Assembly (NCBI GenBank): GCA_934130435.1
Contig: CAKOYB010000008.1
Coordinates: 1 to 51,151 of the forward strand
DNA from: an uncultured Clostridia bacterium
GTDB taxonomy: Bacteria > Bacillota > Clostridia > TANB77 > CAG-508
DNA length: 51,151 bases
Reading direction: 5' to 3'
Position numbers and translations under genes: made by a program. The notes under the pieces are model-generated. The model was not told the origin of the DNA. It searched no databases and worked only from the letters and a program-made list of their open reading frames with translations. Positions 19,117 through 26,999 of this stretch are shown in pieces. Numbering within the stretch: the first letter of the stretch is position 1; each line of letters begins with the position of its first letter.

Positions 19117-19159
19117 CAAAAAACTGATTAACCAGTTAATACTAGTTAATCAGTTTTTT
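19117..19159 (-). terminator. Intrinsic terminator after the 110-aa gene
   Basis: AAAAACTGATTAAC / GTTAATCAGTTTTT hairpin that touches the stop codon of the 110-aa gene and ends in T residues on the minus strand. It can also terminate in the other direction. Confidence 0.75.
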
Positions 19160-19490
19160 AGTTCGACATCCATCTTAGAACTTTTATGTCTTTATATTTA
19201 TTTAATACTTCCATATATTTCGAATACTCTTCTTCCCACAAAACATCTGGAATTTTATCAAAAGCACTAAAAACGTCTTCTGCTTCTTTCAAAAAAATTA
19301 TTTGCTCTTGTGGACTCAGGTTCTGATATTTTTTCGCAAAAACATATAATTTGTCTAATGTCTCATTAGCCTTAATAAAAGACCAGAAGTCTTTTACATT
19401 CATTCCTGCTGCTTTTATTTGTGCAACAGCAGTAACAACTAAGACTAATATAGCTATAAGTAATAAGTATATTATAATCAAAAATGTCAT
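19158..19490 (-). CDS. Small membrane-anchored protein of 110 aa, unknown
   Basis: One N-terminal hydrophobic helix (about residues 2-24) is followed by a soluble helical domain rich in Phe, Lys and Glu. No family recognised. It follows a prepilin-like gene with a 34-bp gap and ends at a terminator, so it may be the last gene of the clpC-pilin run. Its start region AAGGAGAAATTACAAATGA is identical to that of the micro-ORF at 23692. Confidence 0.7.
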   Translation of the reverse strand: MTFLIIIYLLLIAILVLVVTAVAQIKAAGMNVKDFWSFIKANETLDKLYVFAKKYQNLSPQEQIIFLKEAEDVFSAFDKIPDVLWEEEYSKYMEVLNKYKDIKVLRWMSN

Positions 19491-19524
19491 TTGTAATTTC
19501 TCCTTAAAAAATGTAAAGAATCAT

Positions 19525-19896
19525 TTATTGTACACTATTATTTTTCAACTCTATAGTTCCATTACTTTGAACAAAAAATGAATATCCATCTTTTGTTGTA
19601 GCTTCATATGCATAACTACCATTTGATGTTACTATTATTGTTTTCTCAAGTGTCCATATATTATTATCTAAAAAATTAGCTAAATTATCCAAATTTCCAT
19701 ATAATGAATAGCATTGTGTAACTGCCATTTTTAGATCTGCTTTTGCAGTTTCAACATTATATGTAGTTGCAGTATTTTCTGCTCTTTTAATTGTTCCTTC
19801 TCCATTTATATTTCCTATTGTAACCACAGAAATTATTACTAGTATTATTATTGTTATTATTAATGCAATTAATGTTATTCCCTTTTGTTCTTTCAT
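19525..19896 (-). CDS. Prepilin-like protein with type IV N-terminal signal
   Basis: About 123 aa from the ATG at 19896, which has GGAGG about 11 nt upstream. The N-terminus MKEQKGITLIALIITIIIL is a class III/type IV prepilin signal: a short basic leader, Gly at the cleavage site, then a hydrophobic helix. Position +5 of the mature protein is Ala instead of the usual Glu. The short C-terminal domain has one Cys and no partner. No pilus assembly genes are nearby. Probably a surface or pseudopilin-like protein processed by a prepilin peptidase encoded elsewhere. Confidence 0.75.
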   Translation of the reverse strand: MKEQKGITLIALIITIIILVIISVVTIGNINGEGTIKRAENTATTYNVETAKADLKMAVTQCYSLYGNLDNLANFLDNNIWTLEKTIIVTSNGSYAYEATTKDGYSFFVQSNGTIELKNNSVQ

Positions 19897-19979
19897 TATC
19901 TTTTGTTCCTCCAATTTACAATACACTTCTTTTAAATTATATATTAACAAAATTTTTTTGTCTATATTTTTGAATACAT

Positions 19980-22409
19980 TTATTGTATTTGAGCACGAAT
20001 TTTATTGTTAATTAATTCAAAACTTATCATTTGATTATTCTTTAACTCTTCATTTATCATATTTTCTGCTATAACATTCTCAATTAGTCGTTGTAGCTTT
20101 CTTTTTACTTCTCTTGCTCCGTAATTCGAATCAATTTCATTTTCACATATATACTCTTTAACATCTTCATTAACATTTAGTGTTATTCTTCTTTTACTTA
20201 ATCTACTTTGTAGATTTTCTAATTCTATTGAAATTATTTTTATTAGATCATCTTTGTTTAATTTATTAAAAATAATTACTTCATCTATTCTGTTTAAAAA
20301 CTCTGGTCTGAATTCTTTCTTTAGTGCATTATAAACTTCTTTGTTTTTATCTAATGTTTCAGAATTTTTACTCGTAAAGCCTATCTTTTTATTTTCTGTA
20401 ATAAATTCTGATCCAACATTTGATGTCATTATGATTATAGTGTTTCTGAAATTAACCTTTCTACCACTTGCGTCAGTTAGACTTCCTTCATCTAAAATTT
20501 GTAATAAAACATTTATTACATCATGATGTGCTTTTTCTATTTCATCTATTAGTATTATAGAATATGGATTGCTTCTTATTTTTTTTGTTAGTTGTCCTCC
20601 CTCCTCATATCCTATATATCCAGGAGGTGAACCAATTATTTTAGATACACTATGAGCTTCCATATATTCGCTCATATCTAATTTTATTATGTTGTTTTCA
20701 CTTCCGAATAGACTCTTTGCAAGTACTCTAGATAATTTTGTTTTCCCAACTCCCGTAGAACCTAAAAATAAAAATGAACAAATTGGCTTATTAGGATCAT
20801 TTATCCCAATTCTTCCTCTTTTTATTGCATTTGTAACACTTTCTATTGCATAGTCTTGGCCTATTATTTTCCTTTTTAATTCATTTTGTAAATTATTTAA
20901 TTTTGAATTTTCTGTTTGAGTGATTTTAGTTAATGGTATTTTAGTTAAATTTGAAACTACCTCTCTAATATCATTTGCATTTAAAATAATTTTATCATTT
21001 AATTTTTCTTCTCTCCATCTTTCTTTTTCTTTTTCTAATGCATTCCTTTGTGTAATTTCGTTATCTCTTAGTTGTGCTGCTTTTTCGAAGTCTTGCATTG
21101 CAATTGCTTCGTTTTTTTCTTTTTCAATTTCATTTACTTTCTCTTCTACTTTTTTTATGCTTTTAGGAAGCATATATGTTTTCATTTTCGCTTTAGAAGA
21201 TGCTTCATCTAATAAGTCTATTGCTTTGTCTGGCATAAACCTATCTGTTATATATCTTTGTGATAAGTTTACACATTCTTCAATAGCTTTGTTACTAATA
21301 ATTATGTTGTGATGTTTTTCATATTTTTCTTTTAATCCTTTTAGTATTTCAATAGTCTGTGCCATACTTGGTTCTTCTATCATTATTGGGCTAAATCTTC
21401 TTTCTAATGCTGCATCTTTTTCAATATATTTTCTATATTCTTCTATTGTTGTAGCACCTATTAATTGTATCTCTCCTCTTGCTAGAATTGGTTTTAAAAT
21501 GTTAGCTGCATCAATTGCTCCTTCTGCCGCCCCCGCGCCAACAATATTATGAATTTCATCTATAAATAAGATTATATCTTTTGATTTTTTTATTTCTGTA
21601 ATACACTTTTTAATTCTATCTTCAAAATCTCCTCTATACTTGGCTCCAGCCACTAACGATGCAAGGTCTAGACTATATATTCTTTTTTCTTGCATATTTT
21701 CCGGCACATTTCTTTCTATAATTTTTCTAGCCAGTCCTTCTACAATAGCTGTTTTTCCTACTCCAGGTTCTCCAATTAAACATGGATTATTTTTATTTCT
21801 TCTAGATAAAATTTGTATAACTCTGTCTATTTGCTCATTTCTTCCTATTACTGAATCAACTTTTCCTTCGTATGCCAACTTAGTTAGATCAGTAGCATAT
21901 TGCTTAAGTGCATTATTCGCTTGACTGTTTCCTCTTGTTCCGCTATCGTTTTTTCTTGTTTTATTTAAGTATTCTTCTTGTTCCAATACTTTATATATAT
22001 CCTTATATGCAAGTTTAATATCTAAGTCTAGATCTAGTAATATACTTGTTGCCATATTTTCTTTTTCATTCAAAATTCCTAGCAACAGTTGTTCTGTCCC
22101 AATATTTTTAAGATATATTTTTTCTGTTTGTATATATGCTTCTTCTATAACTTTTCTAGTTTTAGGTGTAAAACCCTGAATTCTACTTATGTTATTTTTA
22201 CTTTTTTCATATGTTTCATAAATCTTCTCTAGTATTTTATTTTTGTCAATCTTTTGGTTTTTTAATATTTTATATGCTATTCCACTTTCTTCCGATGACA
22301 GGCCATATAGCAAATGTTCTGTTCCTACATAACTTTTTCCCATTTTTTTTGCCAAGCTATCTGCATTTTCTAATGCTCTTTTAGCACTATCGCTGAATTT
22401 ATATATCAT
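19980..22409 (-). CDS. clpC: ATP-dependent Clp protease ATP-binding subunit ClpC
   Basis: Hsp100 unfoldase partner of ClpP, 809 aa. The N domain has two ClpN repeats (about residues 1-145). The D1 AAA+ module has GEPGVGKT and FIDEIHNIVGAG. A central UVR-type linker carries the AMQDFEKAAQLRDNE motif, and the D2 module has GSTGVGKT and ILIDEIEKAH. The linker marks it as ClpC rather than ClpB or ClpA. The start is the ATG at 22409, with GGAGG 5 nt upstream that lies inside the longer frame from 22421. The usual ctsR-mcsA-mcsB neighbours are missing; instead it follows a 46-aa ORF and precedes a prepilin-like gene. Confidence 0.93.
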   Translation of the reverse strand: MIYKFSDSAKRALENADSLAKKMGKSYVGTEHLLYGLSSEESGIAYKILKNQKIDKNKILEKIYETYEKSKNNISRIQGFTPKTRKVIEEAYIQTEKIYLKNIGTEQLLLGILNEKENMATSILLDLDLDIKLAYKDIYKVLEQEEYLNKTRKNDSGTRGNSQANNALKQYATDLTKLAYEGKVDSVIGRNEQIDRVIQILSRRNKNNPCLIGEPGVGKTAIVEGLARKIIERNVPENMQEKRIYSLDLASLVAGAKYRGDFEDRIKKCITEIKKSKDIILFIDEIHNIVGAGAAEGAIDAANILKPILARGEIQLIGATTIEEYRKYIEKDAALERRFSPIMIEEPSMAQTIEILKGLKEKYEKHHNIIISNKAIEECVNLSQRYITDRFMPDKAIDLLDEASSKAKMKTYMLPKSIKKVEEKVNEIEKEKNEAIAMQDFEKAAQLRDNEITQRNALEKEKERWREEKLNDKIILNANDIREVVSNLTKIPLTKITQTENSKLNNLQNELKRKIIGQDYAIESVTNAIKRGRIGINDPNKPICSFLFLGSTGVGKTKLSRVLAKSLFGSENNIIKLDMSEYMEAHSVSKIIGSPPGYIGYEEGGQLTKKIRSNPYSIILIDEIEKAHHDVINVLLQILDEGSLTDASGRKVNFRNTIIIMTSNVGSEFITENKKIGFTSKNSETLDKNKEVYNALKKEFRPEFLNRIDEVIIFNKLNKDDLIKIISIELENLQSRLSKRRITLNVNEDVKEYICENEIDSNYGAREVKRKLQRLIENVIAENMINEELKNNQMISFELINNKIRAQIQ

Positions 22410-22442
22410 AATAGCCTCCATTTTTGAATCTTTTATATATAC

Positions 22443-22583
22443 TTATTCTTCATCCTTTTTTGTTATGTTAGAAAGTTCTTCTGTTCTCTTTTTTTGTTCT
22501 TCTAAAGAAAGCCATGCAAAATATGATGATATAAACTCTCCATACTTTGTAGAATCTTCTTTCTCTTTATCATCATTGTTCAT
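22443..22583 (-). CDS. Small acidic-basic protein of 46 aa upstream of clpC
   Basis: ATG with GGAGG 5 nt upstream. The protein starts MNNDDKEKEDSTKYGEF, has a short aromatic stretch (FISSYFAW) and a charged helical tail ending KKDEE. It ends 33 bp before clpC and follows the operon promoter, so it is probably translated and cotranscribed. No family recognised. An adaptor or regulator of ClpC would be a guess. Confidence 0.6.
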   Translation of the reverse strand: MNNDDKEKEDSTKYGEFISSYFAWLSLEEQKKRTEELSNITKKDEE

Positions 22584-22665
22584 AAAAACCTCCATCTTTT
22601 GGCATTTAAAATTGCCTTAGTAAAATTGATAATATATAATACATTAAAAAAATATATTATTATAG

Positions 22666-22695
22666 ATTATACCTATTTTATGAAAGTTTATACAA
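22666..22695 (-). promoter_or_regulatory. Promoter of the 46-aa gene and clpC
   Basis: Minus-strand TTGTAT, 18-bp spacer, TATAAT, about 85 bp upstream of the 46-aa gene. The leader contains a small GGCA/TGCC hairpin. No CtsR-like heptad repeat recognised. Confidence 0.5.
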
Positions 22696-22769
22696 AAATG
22701 AAACTGAATATTGTCCATTATGCTACTATTTTTATAAAATTATCAATTAAATAGTTTAGTTAAAGAGCC

Positions 22770-22884
22770 AAGCGACTTTAGTCGCCCTTTGTTCTCGCCG
22801 ATTCGAGTTTCCGAATAGAATGAGGAAATCTCAAATTATAGCATTTTTTTATATAGTAGGAAATGGAAAATTGGGTACTATATA
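22770..22884 (-). repeat. Dispersed repeat family 1, copy A
   Basis: About 115-bp element related to 26829-26946 and 36423-36550. Shared blocks: agcgactttagtcgccctttg, split here only by small changes, gagtttccgaa with gaatgaggaaatctcaaa, attatagcattttt, and the final tatatagtaggaaat hairpin. This copy lacks the caaaggcaatagcg block and has a degraded final hairpin. It lies about 60 bp past the stop of the pilin-like gene, in the 362-bp gap before the clpC operon, which otherwise holds only the clpC promoter and a terminator. Confidence 0.75.
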
Positions 22885-22927
22885 AAAACAGACCATTTCT
22901 TTTATAAAAAGGAATGGTCTGTTTTTT
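22884..22927 (-). terminator. Intrinsic terminator after the pilin-like gene
   Basis: AAAAACAGACCATT / AATGGTCTGTTTTT stem, T-rich on both sides, 19 bp past the stop codon at 22946. Abuts repeat copy A. Confidence 0.75.
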
Positions 22928-22945
22928 ATATTTATATTTTTTACT

Positions 22946-23521
22946 TTATTCTTGAATCAAATCTTTAATAGAATTATTTAATTTAAATAATTCATTATCA
23001 CTTAATTCTGTATTCTCATTTATATCTTGATAATATATCCCATCTTGAACATAGTCATTGTGAGTTGTTTTTAATACAGTTGCATCTTCCCTAATTAGGA
23101 CAGTATTTCCATCGACTTTTATATTAAATGAATTCCCTGTATTCTTGGTTATCTCGTTAATTTCATTTTTTTGGCTATCATAATATACGAATTTTCCATT
23201 TTCTCCTTTCATATATGGCCTTATTTCTTTTTTTTCATAATCTATTGCAAGTGCAAAATTTCCTGCTGAGTTTGTAAAGTATTCTACTTTAGAAGTTGAA
23301 TTATTCTTTCCATCTAAATACTCTTCGTAATCTGCTATTGTATTTTTTTCTTGTTCTTTTGCTTCTATATATTTGTTTTTTGCAGTTTCTGACTTTCCAA
23401 GAATATTATCTCCTGTTATTGCCCTTATACTTATTACTGCTAATATCAAAAGTATTATTATTGTTATTATTAGAGCAACTAATGTTATTCCTTTCTCATT
23501 TTTTGCTAATTTCTTTTCCAT
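22946..23521 (-). CDS. Prepilin-like protein with long C-terminal domain
   Basis: 191 aa from the ATG at 23521, preceded by AAAGGAGG; a longer frame to 23593 has no ribosome binding site. The N-terminus MEKKLAKNEKGITLVALIIT is a type IV prepilin signal with Gly before Ile at the cleavage site and Ala rather than Glu at +5. A basic and acidic helical stretch follows (about 45-75), then a beta-rich domain. It resembles the pilin-like protein at 19525 only in the signal helix. Upstream lie a hairpin and a micro-ORF with a CA microsatellite, which may control its expression. Confidence 0.75.
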   Translation of the reverse strand: MEKKLAKNEKGITLVALIITIIILLILAVISIRAITGDNILGKSETAKNKYIEAKEQEKNTIADYEEYLDGKNNSTSKVEYFTNSAGNFALAIDYEKKEIRPYMKGENGKFVYYDSQKNEINEITKNTGNSFNIKVDGNTVLIREDATVLKTTHNDYVQDGIYYQDINENTELSDNELFKLNNSIKDLIQE

Positions 23522-23552
23522 TTTTCTTCCTCCTTTATTTTTTTGCAACGCA

Positions 23553-23582
23553 AAAAGAGATGAATTCTTATCCATCTCTTTT
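23553..23582 (-). terminator. Attenuator-like hairpin upstream of the pilin-like gene
   Basis: AAAAGAGATG / CATCTCTTTT, 10-bp stem and 10-nt loop, followed on the minus strand by TTTTTGC. It lies between the micro-ORF at 23636-23692 and the pilin start, 18 bp before the Shine-Dalgarno site. It could terminate part of the transcription. Confidence 0.45.
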
Positions 23583-23635
23583 AATATATCCAAAGTAAAG
23601 CAGTTTTATTTTCTGCTCCTTTTTCTTTTATTAAA

Positions 23636-23692
23636 TTACCGTGTGTGTGTGTGTGTGTGTGTTACAGCCCCAGTCGTTACAAGCTTCATCAT
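23636..23692 (-). CDS. Micro-ORF of 18 codons spanning a CA microsatellite
   Basis: Reads MMKLVTTGAVTHTHTHTR then TAA. It has a strong start region (AAAAGGAGAAATTACAAATG), identical over 19 nt to that of the 110-aa gene at 19490. Eleven GT/CA units (23641-23662) make up the THTHTHT part. Gain or loss of repeat units changes the frame: one alternative frame stops after three codons, the other continues GNLIKEKGAENKTALLWIY and stops just before the hairpin at 23582. Probably a leader peptide or a decayed gene; not recognised. Confidence 0.45.
   Translation of the reverse strand: MMKLVTTGAVTHTHTHTR
23641..23662. repeat. (GT)11 dinucleotide microsatellite
   Basis: Twenty-two perfect bases of alternating GT on the plus strand. 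Long dinucleotide tracts are rare in such genomes and are known slippage sites. It is within the micro-ORF ahead of the pilin-like gene. Confidence 0.9.
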
Positions 23693-23847
23693 TTGTAATT
23701 TCTCCTTTTATATTTTTTCTTGCGTTGTCTTTTTCTTTAATTAACTGCTTTTATTATTACATAAGAAAATTTAATTTGCAAGAGTTTTATTTGAAATTTA
23801 AGATTATAAATTTCAAGAGTCTGTCTAGCCTAACTTTTGTATATTTT

Positions 23848-24924
23848 TTATTTTTTTACTATATATCCAGATGTTGATTTTGTATACATATCATCTGTTA
23901 TTGATTCAAATCTATTTCCTTTATAGTCATCTGTAAATCCATTATATGCTTTATATATGTCTCCTGTATCTTTATCATAGACTCTTTCATATCCTAATGT
24001 TGCGTCACTTTGTTTTTGCATCATTCTATCATATGTTGCATTTCTAGATTCCCATGAAGACATTATGCTATCTGACATTTGATTACATATATTTCTAACA
24101 CTTTGAAAAGTTTTCATTACTGCATCTTGTTGATTATTATATTGATTTATAAATGTTTCTGAAAAATCTAATGATGAAACCATTTGATTTAGTGTATCTT
24201 CCCAATCAACTAGGTTGTCTTTAGGTGTTGTTATAAAAACGGTATTATACACACTTAAATAGTATATGTCTACTTTACTTCCAGAAAAACCATTTTCAAA
24301 AACATAATAAGGTCCTGGATCATATACATATGCAGTAAAAATTCCTTCAGCTTCTTTTCCATTTTCATCTTTAAATTCTGCTCTTAAAATGTCTCCTCCA
24401 AAAGATGATGTTCCAATTTTTTCAATAACATTAAAATTTGTTAATGTAGGAAATTTAAATGCATCTGTATTATTTATTGTTCCTAACTCATTAAATATCT
24501 TATAGAACCCTTCTGTAGTTTCTTCTGATATTACTGGGTTTTTAGCAAACATGCTATCTGGATAAAATCTTTGTTGAAAGTTTTTAGCTGCTTGAGATTT
24601 ATTATATCCTTCTGTTTTCATATTAAAAAATACTTGATAACTTGGTTCCTGTGGATTATACACTTTTATTGTATAATGTATATAATCTCCAATAACATCA
24701 ACTTTCCAACCTTCTGGTACTTTCATTGAGAACAGTCCATTATTAAATTCTGTAAGATTTACTGATTTAGCTTCACTTGTTTTTATCTCAAAGTTCTCTT
24801 TTTTAGATATTCCTTTAGAATCTGTATTATTTGAAGTGTTTTTAATAACTATTCCCCCTATAATAATTACAATAATAACTATACAAGCAATTATTAGTGC
24901 TTTTTTATTTTTTAAATTTTTCAC
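23848..24924 (-). CDS. Membrane-anchored extracellular protein of 358 aa, unknown
   Basis: A basic N-terminus and one hydrophobic helix (about residues 9-28) form an anchor or uncleaved signal. A beta-rich domain with LFSMKVPEGWKVD (about 65-78) follows, then a region with FGGDILRAEF and AYVYDPGPYYVF (about 175-215), and a helical C-terminal part with MSDSIMSSWESRNATYDRM and ATLGYERVYDKDTGDIYKAY. The tail resembles repeats seen in extracellular proteins of gut Clostridia, but I cannot name a family. Monocistronic in appearance, divergent from the regulator at 25079. The start has no strong Shine-Dalgarno site (AAAGGAGTTTAAATAG lies about 10 nt upstream). Confidence 0.75.
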   Translation of the reverse strand: MKNLKNKKALIIACIVIIVIIIGGIVIKNTSNNTDSKGISKKENFEIKTSEAKSVNLTEFNNGLFSMKVPEGWKVDVIGDYIHYTIKVYNPQEPSYQVFFNMKTEGYNKSQAAKNFQQRFYPDSMFAKNPVISEETTEGFYKIFNELGTINNTDAFKFPTLTNFNVIEKIGTSSFGGDILRAEFKDENGKEAEGIFTAYVYDPGPYYVFENGFSGSKVDIYYLSVYNTVFITTPKDNLVDWEDTLNQMVSSLDFSETFINQYNNQQDAVMKTFQSVRNICNQMSDSIMSSWESRNATYDRMMQKQSDATLGYERVYDKDTGDIYKAYNGFTDDYKGNRFESITDDMYTKSTSGYIVKK

Positions 24925-25078
24925 TATTTAAACTCCTTTATTCTTTTTTATTTTATTCTATCATAGCTTTTTTTATTCTTACTAAAAGTTACCAATATTT
25001 CAAATGTTTTTTTGGTAATTGATTCTTACATTCTTTTATGATATGCTATAATTTGAAAAAAAAATTAAAGGTGATTTT

Positions 25079-26809
25079 ATGAATTTTAATGAACAACTAA
25101 ATAAGTTTATTTCTGAGCTAAATTGCTCATCAAAAGATTTAGCTAATATATCTGGGCTTTCTCCAACTGTTATAAGTCGTTATCGTAATGGTGAAAGAAC
25201 TCCAAATATCAGAAGTAAACAATTAAATTTATTAGTAGAAGGTTTATATAAACTTTTTTGTGAGAAAAAAATTCCAAGAGAAAAAGAAGAAATATATAAA
25301 AAGCTTTCAACAACGTTAAATGATGTTCATATAGATTTAGAGCAACTTGTTAAGAATTTTAATGAATTAGTTTCTGTTTTAAATTTAAACATTTCTTCAC
25401 TTTCAAGAAAAACTGGTTTTGATTCTTCTTATATTTCTAAGATTCGTAATGGAAGTATTTTTCCATCAAAGCCTCAACTATTCATAGATAATATATGTGA
25501 ATATATTGTAAATAAATATAATACTACAAATGATTTAAGCTCAATTGCATCTTTAATAGATTGTAAAGTTGAAGATATTTTAGATGTTACATCTTATTAT
25601 AAAAAATTACAAAACTGGCTTTCTTCTAATGTCACTTCAAGTACAAGTTATATTAATAATTTTTTAAAGAACTTAGATGAATTCAATCTTGAACAATATA
25701 TAAAGGCTATTCATTTTGATGAAATGAAAGTTCCATTTGTTCCTTTTTATAAATCTGGATTTAAAAGTTATTATGGGATTGAAGAAATGAAAAAAGGTGA
25801 GATAGATTTTTTCAAAGCAACTGTACTTTCTAAATCTACCGATTCTGTTTTTATGTGTAGCGACATGCCAATGGAAGATATGGCTAAAGATTTAGACTTT
25901 GGGAAAAAGTGGATGTATGCAATTGCTATTATGCTAAAAAAAGGATTGCATTTGGATATAATTCATAATGTTGATAGACCATTTAATGAAATGATGCTAG
26001 GATTAGAAAGTTGGATTCCTATATATATGACAGGGCAAGTTTCACCATATTATTTAAAAGATTATAATGACAAATTTTATAAGCACCTAAACTATGTTTC
26101 TGGAACTGCAGCTCTTTGCGGAGAATGTATTGGCAACTATCATAATGATGGCAAATATTATCTAACCAGTTCTAAACATGAACTTTCTTATTATAAAAAG
26201 AAAGCAGAGCTGTTATTAAGAAAATCTACACCATTAATGCAAATATATAAAAAAAGTAACCAGGGTTCATTTAACAGCTTTATAGAATCAAATTTAAAAG
26301 TAAATAATAACTATAGAAGAGTATTGTCTTCTCTTCCTATTCATACAATTTCTGATGAACTACTTTTAAGAATATTAAAGAGAAATAAGGTTCCAGAAGA
26401 TGAAATTAAAAACATTCAAAGTAGTGTAGAAAAACAAAGACAACTCATCAGTAACTTTTTAGTTTCTAATACAATTCAAGATGAAATTTTTAGCATTTCA
26501 AAAGATGAATTTGAAAATGCACCACTTTCACTTTCGCTTTCAATCTGCTTTTGTGAATCTAAAGTCTATTATACATATGATGAGTATTTAGAGCACTTAG
26601 AATTAACTAAAAAATATAAACATGAGAATTCAAATTATACTTTTTCTAATACTTCAAATAATGCATTTAGAAATATACAAATTTCTATTTGTGAAAAAAA
26701 GTGGGTAATGATTTCAAAAGATAATAGTCCATCTATTCATTTTGTTATTAACCATCCAAAACTTAGAGAAGCAATTGAAAATTTCATTCCCCCAATAGTA
26801 GAAAAATAG
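25079..26809 (+). CDS. Two-HTH (XRE-like) protein with a large C-terminal sensor-like domain
   Basis: 576 aa. Two separate lambda-repressor-type HTH segments are visible: about residues 6-55 (SSKDLANISGLSPTVISRYR) and about 95-150 (NISSLSRKTGFDSSYISKIR). Both carry the SxxSRxRxG-type recognition helix. The remaining 400 aa form an unrecognised domain with IIHNVDRPFNEMMLGLESW and YMTGQVSPYY, perhaps a ligand or protein sensor. No membrane span. The ATG has AAAGGTG 7 nt upstream. It stands alone, divergent from the anchored protein at 23848 and convergent with rubrerythrin. Probably a transcription regulator; its target is unknown. Confidence 0.8.
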   Translation: MNFNEQLNKFISELNCSSKDLANISGLSPTVISRYRNGERTPNIRSKQLNLLVEGLYKLFCEKKIPREKEEIYKKLSTTLNDVHIDLEQLVKNFNELVSVLNLNISSLSRKTGFDSSYISKIRNGSIFPSKPQLFIDNICEYIVNKYNTTNDLSSIASLIDCKVEDILDVTSYYKKLQNWLSSNVTSSTSYINNFLKNLDEFNLEQYIKAIHFDEMKVPFVPFYKSGFKSYYGIEEMKKGEIDFFKATVLSKSTDSVFMCSDMPMEDMAKDLDFGKKWMYAIAIMLKKGLHLDIIHNVDRPFNEMMLGLESWIPIYMTGQVSPYYLKDYNDKFYKHLNYVSGTAALCGECIGNYHNDGKYYLTSSKHELSYYKKKAELLLRKSTPLMQIYKKSNQGSFNSFIESNLKVNNNYRRVLSSLPIHTISDELLLRILKRNKVPEDEIKNIQSSVEKQRQLISNFLVSNTIQDEIFSISKDEFENAPLSLSLSICFCESKVYYTYDEYLEHLELTKKYKHENSNYTFSNTSNNAFRNIQISICEKKWVMISKDNSPSIHFVINHPKLREAIENFIPPIVEK

Positions 26810-26828
26810 TATTAATGAAGAAATTAGA

Positions 26829-26946
26829 ACAAAGCGACTTTAGTTGCCCTTTGATTTGAGTTTCCGAACGGAATGAGGAAATCTCAAAGGCAATAGCGAT
26901 TATAGCATTTTTTATATAGTAGGAAATGGAAATTTCCTACTATATA
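26829..26946 (-). repeat. Dispersed repeat family 1, copy B
   Basis: About 118 bp. Contains acaaagcgactttagttgcc, gagtttccgaacggaatgag, aaatctcaaaggcaatagcg, and ends with a perfect tatatagtaggaaat / atttcctactatata hairpin. Relative to copy C it lacks the ttatcgctg block. It lies about 50 bp past the rubrerythrin stop on the minus strand, in the convergent gap. Confidence 0.8.
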
Positions 26947-26947
26947 A

Positions 26948-26999
26948 AAAAATAGTAAATGAATCCGGCGTTTGCCTTAAATTCATTTACTATTTTTTT
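26948..26999 (-). terminator. Intrinsic terminator after rubrerythrin
   Basis: AAAAATAGTAAATGAAT / ATTCATTTACTATTTTT stem with an 18-nt loop, overlapping the rbr stop codon, with T-runs on both strands. It may serve both convergent genes. Confidence 0.7.

Noticed and set aside
23500..23720. Riboswitch (such as cyclic-di-GMP) in the pilin leader
   Set aside because: A hairpin and leader ORF are present, but none of the conserved bases of known riboswitches I could recall.
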